In this document: one piece after another, positions 34,054 through 42,391 of the stretch
Layout of the letters: each line of letters opens with the position of its first letter
Numbering within the stretch: position 1 is the stretch's first letter
DNA from: JAVVHE01 sp032249695
GTDB lineage: Bacteria; Pseudomonadota; Alphaproteobacteria; Sphingomonadales; Sphingomonadaceae
Assembly (NCBI GenBank): GCA_032249695.1
Contig: JAVVHE010000014.1
Location: 9,552 to 73,551 of the forward strand
Direction of reading: 5' to 3'
DNA: 64,000 nt
Position numbers and translations under genes: made by a program
Notes under the pieces: model-generated
What the model was told of the DNA's origin: nothing
Databases searched by the model: none
The model's input: only the letters and a program-made list of their open reading frames with translations

Positions 34054-34938
34054 CTAAACGCGGAACCCGTCCAGTCCGCTCAGGAACGCGCGCACCGCCG
34101 GAGCGGTATCGGGCCGGGCGAGCGCGTAGGCGATGTTGGCTGTGAGGTGCCCGGCCTTGTCGCCGCAATCGAAGCGGCGACCCCTGAACGCAACGCCATG
34201 GAACGGCTGGCGGCCGATCAACCCCGCCATCGCGTCGGTCAGCTGGATCTCGCCGCCCGCGCCGCGCCGCCCCTCGGCCAGCAGATCCATCACCTCAGGC
34301 TGCAGGATATAGCGGCCGATGACCGCGAGCCGCGACGGCGCTTCCTCCGGCTTCGGCTTCTCGACAAGTCCGCGCACTTCGGTCAGCGCGCCCCGCGTCT
34401 CGCCGGGGGTCAGCACGCCGTAGCGGTTGGTGTGCTCGTGGGGCACCTCTTCGACCGCGACGAGATTGCCGCCGACTTCGGCATAGAGGTCGACCATCTG
34501 CTTCAGGCACGGCGTGTCCGCCTGCACAAGATCGTCGGGCAGGATGACGGCGAAAGGTTCGTTCCCGACGACCGCGCGCGCGCACCAGACGGCATGGCCC
34601 AGCCCAAGCGGCTCCATCTGGCGGACCGAGAGGATGCGGCCCGCAGGCGTCACGGTCGCTGAGTCGAGATCCGCCAGCTGCGCGGTCTTGTTGCGCGCCT
34701 CCAGCGTCGCGCGCATCTCATAATGCAGATCGAAATGGTCCTCGAGCGCGGTCTTGCCGCGCGCGGTCACGAACACGATCCGCTCGATTCCGGCCGCGAA
34801 GGCTTCCTCGACGGCGTACTGGATCAGCGGTTTGTCGACGACGGGCAGTAGTTCCTTCGGCACCACCTTGGTGGCGGGGAGGAAGCGCGTGCCCATGCCG
34901 GCTACGGGGAAAACGGCGGTGCGGACGGGTTTTGGCAT
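34054..34938 (-). CDS. galU: UTP-glucose-1-phosphate uridylyltransferase
   Basis: Makes UDP-glucose for exopolysaccharide, glycolipid and envelope sugars. It is 294 aa. The nucleotide-binding loop AGMGTRFLPATKVVPKELLP is at residues 13-32. VDKPLIQYAVEEA, the acidic VILPDDLVQ, EKPKPEEAPS and FRGRRFDCGDKAGHL are all present. The start MPKPVRTAVFPVAG is chosen by family. Divergent from rpsT. Confidence 0.96.
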   Translation of the reverse strand: MPKPVRTAVFPVAGMGTRFLPATKVVPKELLPVVDKPLIQYAVEEAFAAGIERIVFVTARGKTALEDHFDLHYEMRATLEARNKTAQLADLDSATVTPAGRILSVRQMEPLGLGHAVWCARAVVGNEPFAVILPDDLVQADTPCLKQMVDLYAEVGGNLVAVEEVPHEHTNRYGVLTPGETRGALTEVRGLVEKPKPEEAPSRLAVIGRYILQPEVMDLLAEGRRGAGGEIQLTDAMAGLIGRQPFHGVAFRGRRFDCGDKAGHLTANIAYALARPDTAPAVRAFLSGLDGFRV

Positions 34939-35002
34939 GGGCGTTCTCGTGCTGCGGCGGCTGCGTTTGGGCAAGAGGGCTGCGGCGTCGGGGCGACGCG
35001 GG

Positions 35003-35031
35003 TTGACGCATCGCACGCGCTGCGGCTAGTG
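35003..35031 (+). promoter_or_regulatory. Candidate rpsT promoter
   Basis: TTGACG and CTAGTG are spaced 17 bp apart on the plus strand, about 75 bp before the rpsT ATG. It lies in the divergent galU-rpsT gap. Confidence 0.5.
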
Positions 35032-35107
35032 GCGCGGTTTGCGCGGGGTGCCCTCGGCGGCGCCGGAGCCCGCGCGGCTTCACGACAGAAGGCTGACAGG
35101 TTTTTAG

Positions 35108-35371
35108 ATGGCGAACACTCCGCAAGCCCGCAAGCGCATCCGCCGCAATGACCGCCGCGCCGAGATCAACGGCGCGCGCGTCAGCCGCATCCGCACATTC
35201 GTCCGCAAGGCCGAGTCGGCACTGGAAGGCGGAGCGAAGGATCCCGCGGCTGTGGCACTGAAGGCGGCCGAGTCGGAGCTGATGCGCGGTGTGGCGCGCG
35301 GTGTGATCCATAAGAACACCGCCGCGCGTAAGATTTCGCGGCTGACAAAGCGCCTGTCTGCGATCAGCTAG
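35108..35371 (+). CDS. rpsT: 30S ribosomal protein S20
   Basis: Helical 16S rRNA-binding protein, 87 aa. It starts MANTPQARKRIRRNDRRAEI and ends ARKISRLTKRLSAIS, the usual length and pattern. It has its own promoter-like site and a strong terminator, so it is a single-gene unit upstream of dnaA, an arrangement seen in other alphaproteobacteria. Confidence 0.97.
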   Translation: MANTPQARKRIRRNDRRAEINGARVSRIRTFVRKAESALEGGAKDPAAVALKAAESELMRGVARGVIHKNTAARKISRLTKRLSAIS

Positions 35372-35403
35372 ACCGCCGCTCAAAACCGGCCCGGTAACCA
35401 CGC

Positions 35404-35434
35404 GAAAAGGCGGCCAAAGCGGCCGCCTTTTTGT
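35404..35434 (+). terminator. Rho-independent terminator of rpsT
   Basis: A perfect 9-bp stem (AAGGCGGCC/GGCCGCCTT) with an AAAGC loop is preceded by A residues and followed by TTTGTTG on the plus strand, 33 bp after the rpsT stop. Confidence 0.88.
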
Positions 35435-35435
35435 T

Positions 35436-35987
35436 GCGTCGATGTGACGGAGCGATGACGGGTCGTCGCGATTCGTTTCGTCATTAATGGTTCATAATCC
35501 GCGCGTTTCCGCGCCTTCCCGGCGGAATCCCCGGACTTCCATGTCAAGCCGGGTTCTTTCGTCCATCCCACAATATCCTGCTTGCAGCCGGTTCATCGGC
35601 GAGCATAGATTGACGTCACACCGCGGGGCGAGCAGCTCCCGGTTTCAATAGAAGATTGATCGCAATAGTGCAGGCCGTGGGCAGATTATGCCTGGTCTGT
35701 GCGCGGATAAATCTGGCCTTGGGACGAGCTGTTTGGAGGGGCTGGTGATTGTGGGACGGATGTTGGTTGACTGTTCACGACCTGTACTGCCGGGCATGAG
35801 TTGCTGGCGGTGTGTGATGCGCGATCCAGCAGGCCTTCGCGGATCCGGAGCGCGGTCGCGCGGTTAGCGCAGCCGCTCCAGCCACCACCGCCCGCCGCTG
35901 CGGCGCCGCTTTCCATCCCATTCGCTGCTTCACTCTGGCTCCGGTGCGGGGCAGAGGCTGTGGCCCTGTCAGTCGAGCACACGCCCC
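35436..35987. other. rpsT-dnaA intergenic region
   Basis: No gene is seen. The left part (about 35,478-35,505) is less GC-rich than its surroundings. One weak DnaA-box-like site, CGCGGATAA (7 of 9 matches to TGTGGATAA), lies at 35,702-35,710. No cluster of DnaA boxes or clear AT-rich unwinding element is visible. It is likely the dnaA regulatory region rather than a demonstrable origin. Confidence 0.5.
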
Positions 35988-37358
35988 ATGCCGAACACCC
36001 CCGCCACCGCGCGCACTGCCAGCCAGCCGTCCGAGCCGCACGAGGCAGCGTGGGCCGCGATCCGCTCTGAGCTGCAATCCGAGTTCGGCGAGCGTACCTT
36101 CACCAGCTGGCTGAAGCCGATCCGCCTGCTCCGTGTCGAGCACGGCGAGGCGGTGCTGGCGCTGGAGACGAAGTTCACCTGCGACTATGTCCGCGACAAT
36201 TTCGCGGGCCGCTTGCGCAGCCTGTGGGCCGTGCGGGGCGAGGGCGTGCGCCACGTCCGGCTCGTCGTCGCGCCCGCCGGCCTCGCGCCCGGCGATCCGA
36301 TCCCCTTCCCCGGCGCGGTCGCGCTGGCCGACACGGGGGCGACGCTGGAGCCGCGCTTCCGCTTCGACAGCTTCATCCTCGGCACCTCGAACGAGATCGC
36401 CTGGGGCGCCGCCAGGAAGCTCGCCGAGGGCGCGCTGCCTGGCCTCAACCTGCTGTTCCTCCACAGCTGCACCGGGCTCGGCAAGACCCACCTGATGCAG
36501 GCGATCGGCCACGACGTGCGCGCGCGCAATCTCAATGCGCGCATCGCCTATCTGTCCGCCGAGAAGTTCATGGTGGAGTTCCGCTCGGCGCTGCGCAGCG
36601 ACGACATGGACGGCTTCAAGCAGCGGATGCGCGGGCTTGATCTGCTGATGATCGACGACGTGCAGTTCATCGCCGGCAAGGAAAAGACGCAGGACGAGTT
36701 CTTCCATACGTTGAACGAGCTGATGACCGCGGGCCGCCGCATCGTCATTTCGGCAGACCGTCCGCCGCGCGATCTGCTCAACATCCAGGACCGCATCCTG
36801 TCGCGGCTGGCGGGTGGCCTCGTGGCCGACATCGGCCCGGCGGATTACGAGCTGCGGTTGAACATCCTTCATGCCAAGCTCGCCGACATCGGTGGTCCGG
36901 CGGTGCCCGACGACGTGATGAAGTTCCTCGCGCGGCGCATCAGCTCGAACGTGCGCGAGCTGGAGGGTGCGCTGAACCGGGTCGTCGTCTGCGCCGAGAT
37001 GCGCGGGACCCCGATCACGATTGATTTCGCGTCGATCGTGCTCGCCGACCAGCTGCGCGCGCACGATCGGCGGCTGACGGTCGACGAAATCATCCGCCGC
37101 ACCGCCGACCAGTTCGGCCTGAAGGTGAGCGACCTGCTCTCGCCCTCGCGCGCGCGCGATATCGCCCGCCCGCGCCAGGTGGCGATGTATGTCGCCAAGA
37201 AGATGACGCAGCGCAGCCTGCCCGAGATCGGGCGCCGGTTCGGCGGCAAGGACCATACGACGGTGCTGCACGCGGTGCGGCGGATCGAAGAACTTCGAGC
37301 GACCGACCGGGAGCTGGACGGAAGCGTCGCCAAGCTGATGCGGAGCTTGGAGAACTAG
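35988..37358 (+). CDS. dnaA: Chromosomal replication initiator DnaA
   Basis: AAA+ ATPase that opens the origin. It is 456 aa. Domain I (SEFGERTFTSWLKPIRLLRV) is followed by a short linker and domain III, with Walker A at residues 160-167 (SCTGLGKT), Walker B LLMIDDVQFIAGK and the arginine-finger region. Domain IV ends with KDHTTVLHAVRRIEELR, the DNA-binding signature. The Walker A has Ser-Cys where many DnaA proteins have Gly-Gly. The start MPNTPATART is the first ATG with a sensible domain I. Confidence 0.97.
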   Translation: MPNTPATARTASQPSEPHEAAWAAIRSELQSEFGERTFTSWLKPIRLLRVEHGEAVLALETKFTCDYVRDNFAGRLRSLWAVRGEGVRHVRLVVAPAGLAPGDPIPFPGAVALADTGATLEPRFRFDSFILGTSNEIAWGAARKLAEGALPGLNLLFLHSCTGLGKTHLMQAIGHDVRARNLNARIAYLSAEKFMVEFRSALRSDDMDGFKQRMRGLDLLMIDDVQFIAGKEKTQDEFFHTLNELMTAGRRIVISADRPPRDLLNIQDRILSRLAGGLVADIGPADYELRLNILHAKLADIGGPAVPDDVMKFLARRISSNVRELEGALNRVVVCAEMRGTPITIDFASIVLADQLRAHDRRLTVDEIIRRTADQFGLKVSDLLSPSRARDIARPRQVAMYVAKKMTQRSLPEIGRRFGGKDHTTVLHAVRRIEELRATDRELDGSVAKLMRSLEN

Positions 37359-37367
37359 GCTGAGGAG

Positions 37368-37585
37368 TCATTGACCGAGCCAGCAGATGACGGTTGCGGC
37401 GATGCAGATGGCCGATAAGAAGCTGTGTGCGCAGCGATCGTAGCGGGTGGACGCGGCGCCAGTCCTTGAGACGGCCGCACATGTTTTCGATTTTGCGCCG
37501 TGTACGGAAACGCTGGATCTTGCGGTGGAGCTGGGGTCGGTAACGCGGGCCTGGTGAGTGCGCCTGAAGACGCGTAATGGGCGTC
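37368..37585 (-). pseudogene. IS5-type transposase remnant, 3' end
   Basis: On the minus strand RPQLHRKIQRFRTRRKIENM, then CGRLKDWR, is followed, after a frame change, by TRYDRCAHSFLSAICIAATV and a TGA. This is the C-terminal block of IS5-family DDE transposases (usually ...IERMFGRLKDWRRIATRYD...). The frame breaks exactly where RRIA should be. No 5' part and no terminal inverted repeat are visible. The remnant's stop lies only 10 bp from the dnaA stop, on the opposite strand. Confidence 0.75.
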
Positions 37586-37622
37586 AGGGCGGCGCGGCGC
37601 GCGCGGGCTGAGGCAGGGCGGC

Positions 37623-38099
37623 ATGGCAGGCAAGAGGCAGGAGATGCGGGACGAGGCGGGTGACGACACGCCGGAAGCGAAGAAAGCGGTGTTCCGGCGG
37701 CTGGTAGAACTTTATGCGCGGGCCGACCTGGAGGCGATGGTGGCGCTGATCGCGCCCGACTATGTGGGGCATACCGCGGCGGGCCCGCGCGACTGGACTG
37801 GGTTCCGGCGGAGCATCCTCAATTTCCACCAGCTATTCGACTATGCACCCGACAGCTTCATCGTGGAGGACCAGTTCGCGGACGGCGACCGGGTGGCCAC
37901 GCGCATGACCGCCCATGTGCGCGACCGCGCGAGCGGCGCGCCGATGACGATGATGGGCATCAACTTGGCGGTGATCCGGGGCGGGAAGATCATCGAGGAA
38001 TGGAACACGTGGGAAATGATGGCCCCGGCCGCGCAGGTGGGTGACGGGGGAACGGACGGCGGGTCGCTCTCGGTTCGCGGGGCGCGGACGGCGGAGTGA
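37623..38099 (+). CDS. SnoaL-like / NTF2-fold protein
   Basis: 158 aa. The NTF2-like pattern is clear: FRRLVELYARADLEAMVALI, APDYVGHTAAGPRDWTGF, VEDQFADGDRVATRMTAHV and GINLAVIRGGKIIEEWNTWE. The last ~25 residues (VGDGGTDGGSLSVRGARTAE) are low-complexity and unlike the family, as if the 3' end were joined to other sequence. Family members are isomerases, cyclases or binding proteins; no substrate can be named. Its stop overlaps the following GTG. Confidence 0.75.
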   Translation: MAGKRQEMRDEAGDDTPEAKKAVFRRLVELYARADLEAMVALIAPDYVGHTAAGPRDWTGFRRSILNFHQLFDYAPDSFIVEDQFADGDRVATRMTAHVRDRASGAPMTMMGINLAVIRGGKIIEEWNTWEMMAPAAQVGDGGTDGGSLSVRGARTAE

Positions 38100-39385
38100 G
38101 GGCGCGGGAGCGGATCGCGCATCTCCTGAACTCCGGCGCGGAACAGCTGCTGACCCCGCACGATGGCAAGGCCGAAACCAGCTCGGCTGCGCTCTCGCCC
38201 GACGGGCGCACGGCCTATGTCGTCTCAAACGTCGGCCGCGACCGGCAGGCGTTCGGAGCGATCGCGATCAGCGCGGCGGGCAGGCCGAGCCCGGTGAACT
38301 ACTTCGCCTCGCGCGAGGACGCGGTCGCGGACAGCCTGGTGCTGAGTGACGACGGCCGCTCGCTCGCGCTGCTGTGGAACGCAAACGGACGCAGCGAACT
38401 CGCGCTCTATGATCCGCGCACAGGCAGAAGCCGCCCGGTCCGTCTGCCGGTCGATATCGTCTCCCTCTCGGAGTTCAGCCGCGACGGCCGGACGCTCGCC
38501 ATCACGGGCAGCAGCGCGAACGCAACCGCCGACATCTACCTGGTCGATGTGGCGAGCGGGGCGGTCAAGCGCGTCACTGAAAGCCGCCACGACGGCGTCA
38601 ACCTGGCAGAGCTGATCCGCCCCGAGCTGATCCGCTACCAGGCCGAAGACGGCACTCCGCTCAGCGGCTGGCTCTATCGCCCGCGCAGCGCGACGGGGCC
38701 GATGGCGGTGGTGTTCAACTATCATGGCGGGCCCGAGGGCCAGGCGCGGCCGACGCTAAGCCCCGACGCGCAGGCGCTGGCTGCCAACGGCATCGCGGTC
38801 TTCGCGCCCAACGTCCGCGGCTCGTCGGGTTTCGGCAAGGCGTTCATGGCGATGGACGACGGCGCGAAGCGCTGGAACAGCATTGACGACATCAAGGCGA
38901 GCACCGACGCGCTCATTGCGATGGGGATTGCCGATCCGAATCGGCTGGGCATCATGGGCGGCAGCTATGGCGGCTACATGGTGATGGCGGGCGTCACCGA
39001 ATATCCGCAGATGTTCGCAGCCGGGGTGAACCTGTTCGGGATCGTCAATTTCGCCAGCTTCTTCGCGCAGACCGAGCCTTGGATGGCTGCAATCTCCACC
39101 ACCGAATATGGCGACCCCACCACGCAGGCGGACATGCTGAAGTCGCTCTCGCCGCTCTACAAGCTCGATCGGATCACGACGCCGCTGTTCGTGCTGCACG
39201 GAGCAAACGACACCAACGTGCCCGTCGTCGAGGCAGAGCAGATCGTCTCGACGCTGAAGGCGCGCGGGGTGCCGGTCCGCTACACGCTGTTCCCCGACGA
39301 GGGGCACGGCTGGCGCAAGGTTGCGAACCGCGTTCGCTCAACGACCGAGATCGTCGACTTCTTCGTTCAGAAGCTGAAGCCCTAG
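38096..39385 (+). CDS. S9-family serine peptidase, N-terminally truncated
   Basis: 429 aa, against 600-700 for intact S9 peptidases of this type. The catalytic domain is complete: MGGSYGGYM (nucleophile Ser), HGANDTNVPV (Asp), DEGHGWRK (His), and the oxyanion stretch NYHGGPEGQ. Only about 165 residues of beta-propeller precede it, with no signal peptide. The GTG start overlaps the SnoaL-like stop (GTGA). In-frame codons upstream of the GTG show no propeller sequence. It is probably a deletion product, and may be non-functional or cytosolic. Confidence 0.8.
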   Translation: MRARERIAHLLNSGAEQLLTPHDGKAETSSAALSPDGRTAYVVSNVGRDRQAFGAIAISAAGRPSPVNYFASREDAVADSLVLSDDGRSLALLWNANGRSELALYDPRTGRSRPVRLPVDIVSLSEFSRDGRTLAITGSSANATADIYLVDVASGAVKRVTESRHDGVNLAELIRPELIRYQAEDGTPLSGWLYRPRSATGPMAVVFNYHGGPEGQARPTLSPDAQALAANGIAVFAPNVRGSSGFGKAFMAMDDGAKRWNSIDDIKASTDALIAMGIADPNRLGIMGGSYGGYMVMAGVTEYPQMFAAGVNLFGIVNFASFFAQTEPWMAAISTTEYGDPTTQADMLKSLSPLYKLDRITTPLFVLHGANDTNVPVVEAEQIVSTLKARGVPVRYTLFPDEGHGWRKVANRVRSTTEIVDFFVQKLKP

Positions 39386-39386
39386 G

Positions 39387-39403
39387 GCGCGTTCGAAACG
39401 CGC
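39387..39403. terminator. Small hairpin between convergent genes
   Basis: A 7-bp perfect inverted repeat GCGCGTT/AACGCGC with a CGA loop lies directly after the S9 peptidase stop and before the heparinase-like stop. There is no T-run, so a terminator role is only possible. Confidence 0.25.
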
Positions 39404-39438
39404 TCTGCCGGGCAGCCCGATCGTCAGCCGGTCGGCGC

Positions 39439-41112
39439 TCAGCCCCGGTCGTGTCGCCGCAGCGCCCAGCGCAGCGCGCCTGCGCCCGCGCCGCGCAGGA
39501 CGATCTGCTGCGCGGCGATGCCGAGGCCGCTTGCGGATACGAGCATGCCCGCCTCCAGCGCGGGTGCCAGCGACGCGGTGAACAGCCAGCGCTGGCCGCC
39601 GGGGGTGTCGATGCGGATGCAGCCGTCGGCGAGCGCTGCGGTGACGCCCGCGGCGAGGTGGAAGCGCGCGGCCCAGGGCGGAGCCATACGGAACTGGCGC
39701 TGGACCAGCTCATCCTCGCCGCGAAGCTCGAAGCCGTCGCGCGAAAGCGTCAGCGCGCGGCGATGATCCAAGCCCCAGCGGCGGCGATAGCCGTCGTGCA
39801 CGGCTTCGACGTGAATGCCCAAGGGAGTCTCGTGGCGGCGGGCGGTGACCTCGCTGACGCCGCGGCCGAGCCCGCCATCGTCGCGCAGCCCCGTCGACGC
39901 CGTCTCGGCAACCGTCAGCGTGCTGTGCGCCGCGGTTCCACGCGCCATCAACGCGAGCGGCGAGGCCAGCGCGCGCTCCACGCCGCGCTGGCCGCCGACG
40001 TTCGTCAGGATCCGCTCGCCGCCGCTTACGAACTCCAGCCCCAGCGTCGATGCGCTGCAGCCCGCGCTGAAGCGCTGCTCGGGCGGAGGCCCCGCGTCGA
40101 GCAGCAGGCAGCTGGGGCCGAGGTCGATCCGCTGCAGCGCCGGCTCCGGCAACGCTGCGCCCTCGGCCACGGCGGCCAGTGCCGATGTCAGCCGTACGCC
40201 GCTGAACGCGACGCCCGACAAGGCGGCGAGCCGACCATCGGGCAGCACCACGCCCCGCAAAGCGACCGCACAAGCTGCCAGGCGCGCGGCCACCAGCCGC
40301 GGCAAAGCCCGCCCGCGGGCGCCGTAAACCGCGCCGACGCTCACCAGCAGCTCGATCGCCTCCAGCTGGTCGACCGGCGCGCGCGTCGCCACCGCCCCGC
40401 TCTCGGCCACGAACAGCGCCACAGCCTCGCCGAGCGCAGCCTCGGCGCGCGCCAGCCGCTCGTCGCCGCCCGGCAGTGCCAGCGCCAGCGCGGCCGCAGC
40501 CGCAGTCGCTCTGATCTGGTCGAGCCCCGGCTCTGTTCGCTCCGCCCCGCGCTCCAGCACGCGCACGGCGTGGGCGAGGTGCATCAGAAAGGCCGAGCGC
40601 ACCGGCAGTTCGACCTTCGCGAGCAGCAGGCCCGAGTGCAGCAGGAACGCGAGCACGCGGCGGCCGAGCCGCGCAGGCTCCCACGCCCAGCCGCCGGGCG
40701 TGGCGTTCGCTGCAAGCCAGCCGCTGAGCAGCGGCGCTGCGAGCGCGGTGGCGCGGCCATTGCCGTGGCTGGCGAGGTCGCGCGCCCAGCCGAAGCTGTC
40801 AGCAAATGCGTGGAGTTCGGCGGTCGGCCAGCCATTGCGCCAGCTCAGCTCGGCCAGCCGGATGCTCGCGCCGCCATAGCTGAGGCGGCCGGCGAGCATC
40901 GCCTGCGCGCGCTCGGCCGATCCCGCGAGCGGATCGCGCGGAGCCGCCAGCAGCTTCGCCGGGAAGCGCGGCGGGGCGACCGCTGCCAGCCGCAGCTTGG
41001 GTGCGAAGCCGAAGCGCGCCACCTCGCCCACCCGCGCGACGAGGCCGACGCCGCGCTCCAGATCGGAGCGTGTGAGGCGCGTGCCCGGCTGCGCGAGGAG
41101 CGATGCGGTCAT
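39439..41112 (-). CDS. Heparinase II/III-family protein
   Basis: 557 aa. The N-terminal half is an alpha/alpha toroid-like domain (SYGGASIRLAELSWRNGWPT, SHGNGRATALAAPLLSGWLA). The C-terminal half is the heparinase II/III beta-sandwich (GLEFVSGGERILTNVGGQRG, GTAAHSTLTVAETAST, HDGYRRRWGLDHRRALTLS). HSTL is the conserved block. No signal peptide is seen. The family contains polysaccharide lyases; in alphaproteobacteria a copy next to rpe is common, but its substrate is unknown. Its ATG overlaps the rpe stop. Confidence 0.88.
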   Translation of the reverse strand: MTASLLAQPGTRLTRSDLERGVGLVARVGEVARFGFAPKLRLAAVAPPRFPAKLLAAPRDPLAGSAERAQAMLAGRLSYGGASIRLAELSWRNGWPTAELHAFADSFGWARDLASHGNGRATALAAPLLSGWLAANATPGGWAWEPARLGRRVLAFLLHSGLLLAKVELPVRSAFLMHLAHAVRVLERGAERTEPGLDQIRATAAAAALALALPGGDERLARAEAALGEAVALFVAESGAVATRAPVDQLEAIELLVSVGAVYGARGRALPRLVAARLAACAVALRGVVLPDGRLAALSGVAFSGVRLTSALAAVAEGAALPEPALQRIDLGPSCLLLDAGPPPEQRFSAGCSASTLGLEFVSGGERILTNVGGQRGVERALASPLALMARGTAAHSTLTVAETASTGLRDDGGLGRGVSEVTARRHETPLGIHVEAVHDGYRRRWGLDHRRALTLSRDGFELRGEDELVQRQFRMAPPWAARFHLAAGVTAALADGCIRIDTPGGQRWLFTASLAPALEAGMLVSASGLGIAAQQIVLRGAGAGALRWALRRHDRG

Positions 41113-41783
41113 GCGGCCGCCCGAACCGGGGGCCGCAATGCAGCGATATTGGCCGAATAGGACGCCGCGCCGCCGCGAAACGCCGCCGTCCCGGCGACGA
41201 GCACGTTCGCGCCCGCGGCGACCACGTCCCGCGCGGTCTGCGGATCGATGCCCCCGTCGACTTCCAGCAGGATGTCGCGCCCGCCGCGCTCGATCTCGGT
41301 CCTCAGCCGCGCGATCTTGGGCAGCACCGACGCGATGAATGCCTGGCCGCCGAAGCCGGGATTGACGCTCATCACCAGAATCAGGTCGACGAGGTCGAGC
41401 ACGGGCAGCACTGCCTCGACCGGAGTCGCGGGGTTGAGTGCGACGCCCGCCTTCGCGCCCGCGGCGTGGATGCGCTGCAACGTGCGGTGAAGATGCGGCC
41501 CGGCTTCGGGGTGGACGGTCAGAATGTCCGCGCCCGCCGCCACGAAATCGTCGATGAACGGGTCCACCGGCGCGATCATCAGATGCACGTCGAACGGCTT
41601 CGCGCTGTGCGGCTTCAGCGCCTTCACGACCGCTGCGCCGATCGTCAGGTTGGGCACGAAATGCCCGTCCATCACATCGACATGGATGAAATCGGCACCC
41701 GCCTGGTCGATCGCGGCAACTTCCTCACCCAGCCGCGCGAAATCGGCGGACAGGATCGAAGGCGCGATCAGCACGGAGTTCAT
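41109..41783 (-). CDS. rpe: Ribulose-phosphate 3-epimerase
   Basis: Interconverts ribulose and xylulose 5-phosphates (pentose phosphate pathway). It is 224 aa with a TIM barrel: APSILSADFARLGEEV, HVDVMDGHFVPNLTIG, FDVHLMI, VMSVNPGFGGQAFI and LEVDGGIDPQTARDVVAAGA. The metal-ligand His and Asp residues are all present. The start MNSVLIAPSILSADF is standard. Confidence 0.97.
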   Translation of the reverse strand: MNSVLIAPSILSADFARLGEEVAAIDQAGADFIHVDVMDGHFVPNLTIGAAVVKALKPHSAKPFDVHLMIAPVDPFIDDFVAAGADILTVHPEAGPHLHRTLQRIHAAGAKAGVALNPATPVEAVLPVLDLVDLILVMSVNPGFGGQAFIASVLPKIARLRTEIERGGRDILLEVDGGIDPQTARDVVAAGANVLVAGTAAFRGGAASYSANIAALRPPVRAAA

Positions 41784-41899
41784 CGCTCGACTGTAGCGCG
41801 GGCGTCACAGTCGGCAAAGCTATCCACAGAAAATAAACACTCCGCCAGCCGCGCCGACGAGACTTTCTGTCCGATCGGCGGCGAGATGCGGAGGCGGGT

Positions 41900-41988
41900 G
41901 GGAGCCGGGACGACCCAGACCGGGTTCGTTACGGCTGCTTCCTTCCGGACCTGACCGGGTTGGCGAGCGGCCTGCCCGCCCGGCTCCC
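41900..41988 (-). ncRNA. ffs: Signal recognition particle RNA, small bacterial (4.5S) type
   Basis: The conserved tip GGTCAGGTCCGGAAGGAAGC reads on the minus strand. Ends pair as GGGAGCCGGG with CCCGGCTCCC, giving a long hairpin of about 89 nt with the internal loops that bind Ffh. The gene stands alone between rpe and the ferredoxin gene. Its 5' end lies 7 nt after a good -10 box, which supports the boundary. Confidence 0.93.
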
Positions 41989-41994
41989 GGCCGC

Positions 41995-42023
41995 CATATG
42001 CGGTCGCGCGGGCGCGATCACAA
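41995..42023 (-). promoter_or_regulatory. ffs promoter
   Basis: TTGTGA and CATATG are spaced 17 bp apart on the minus strand. The predicted transcription start, 7 nt after the -10, coincides with the first paired base of the SRP RNA. Confidence 0.7.
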
Positions 42024-42058
42024 GTGCGCCGCGATCGCGGCAGCGTCCGTGCTGATCG

Positions 42059-42391
42059 CTACCGGCGCGCGTCGGCGCTTGCGGGGGGCATCCGGACGGT
42101 CAGTTCGGGCAGCTCGCGGCTAAGCACGATCTGGCAGGCGAGCCGACTGTAGCGCGAGGCGTGCGGCGCGAAATCGAGCATATCCTCCTCGGCCTCGCTC
42201 GGCCGCGGCAGCAGCGCGAACTGTTCGGGCGCGATGAACACGTGGCAGGTGGAGCACGCCATCGCGCCATCGCACGCTCCTTCGAGCGGTTGGCCATGCG
42301 CCTGCGCGATGTCGAGCAGCCGCTCGCCGGACGTGCCCTCGGCTTCGATCGTGCGCGTGCCGTCGGCCGAAACGAAGCGGATGCGCGTCAC
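42059..42391 (-). CDS. [2Fe-2S] ferredoxin, adrenodoxin/ISC type
   Basis: Electron carrier, 110 aa, from a GTG that overlaps the stop of the cysteine desulfurase gene (GTGA). The cluster ligands follow the Cx5Cx2C...C pattern: Cys40, Cys46, Cys49 and Cys86 (GACDGAMACSTCHVF and SRLACQIVL). The position after two desulfurases suggests an Fe-S biogenesis role, but it could serve other redox partners. Confidence 0.92.
   Translation of the reverse strand: MTRIRFVSADGTRTIEAEGTSGERLLDIAQAHGQPLEGACDGAMACSTCHVFIAPEQFALLPRPSEAEEDMLDFAPHASRYSRLACQIVLSRELPELTVRMPPASADARR

Noticed and set aside
35436..35987. Replication origin between rpsT and dnaA
   Set aside because: Only one weak DnaA-box match is seen, with no box cluster and no strong AT-rich element. 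Whole-chromosome GC skew would be needed.
37368..37585. Complete insertion sequence
   Set aside because: Only the transposase C-terminus is present and it is frameshifted. No N-terminal part, terminal inverted repeats or target duplication are seen.
41900..41988. SRP RNA on the plus strand
   Set aside because: The plus strand shows the reverse complement of the Ffh-binding core. The functional GGTCAGGTCCGGAAGG reads on the minus strand, where a promoter is also found.
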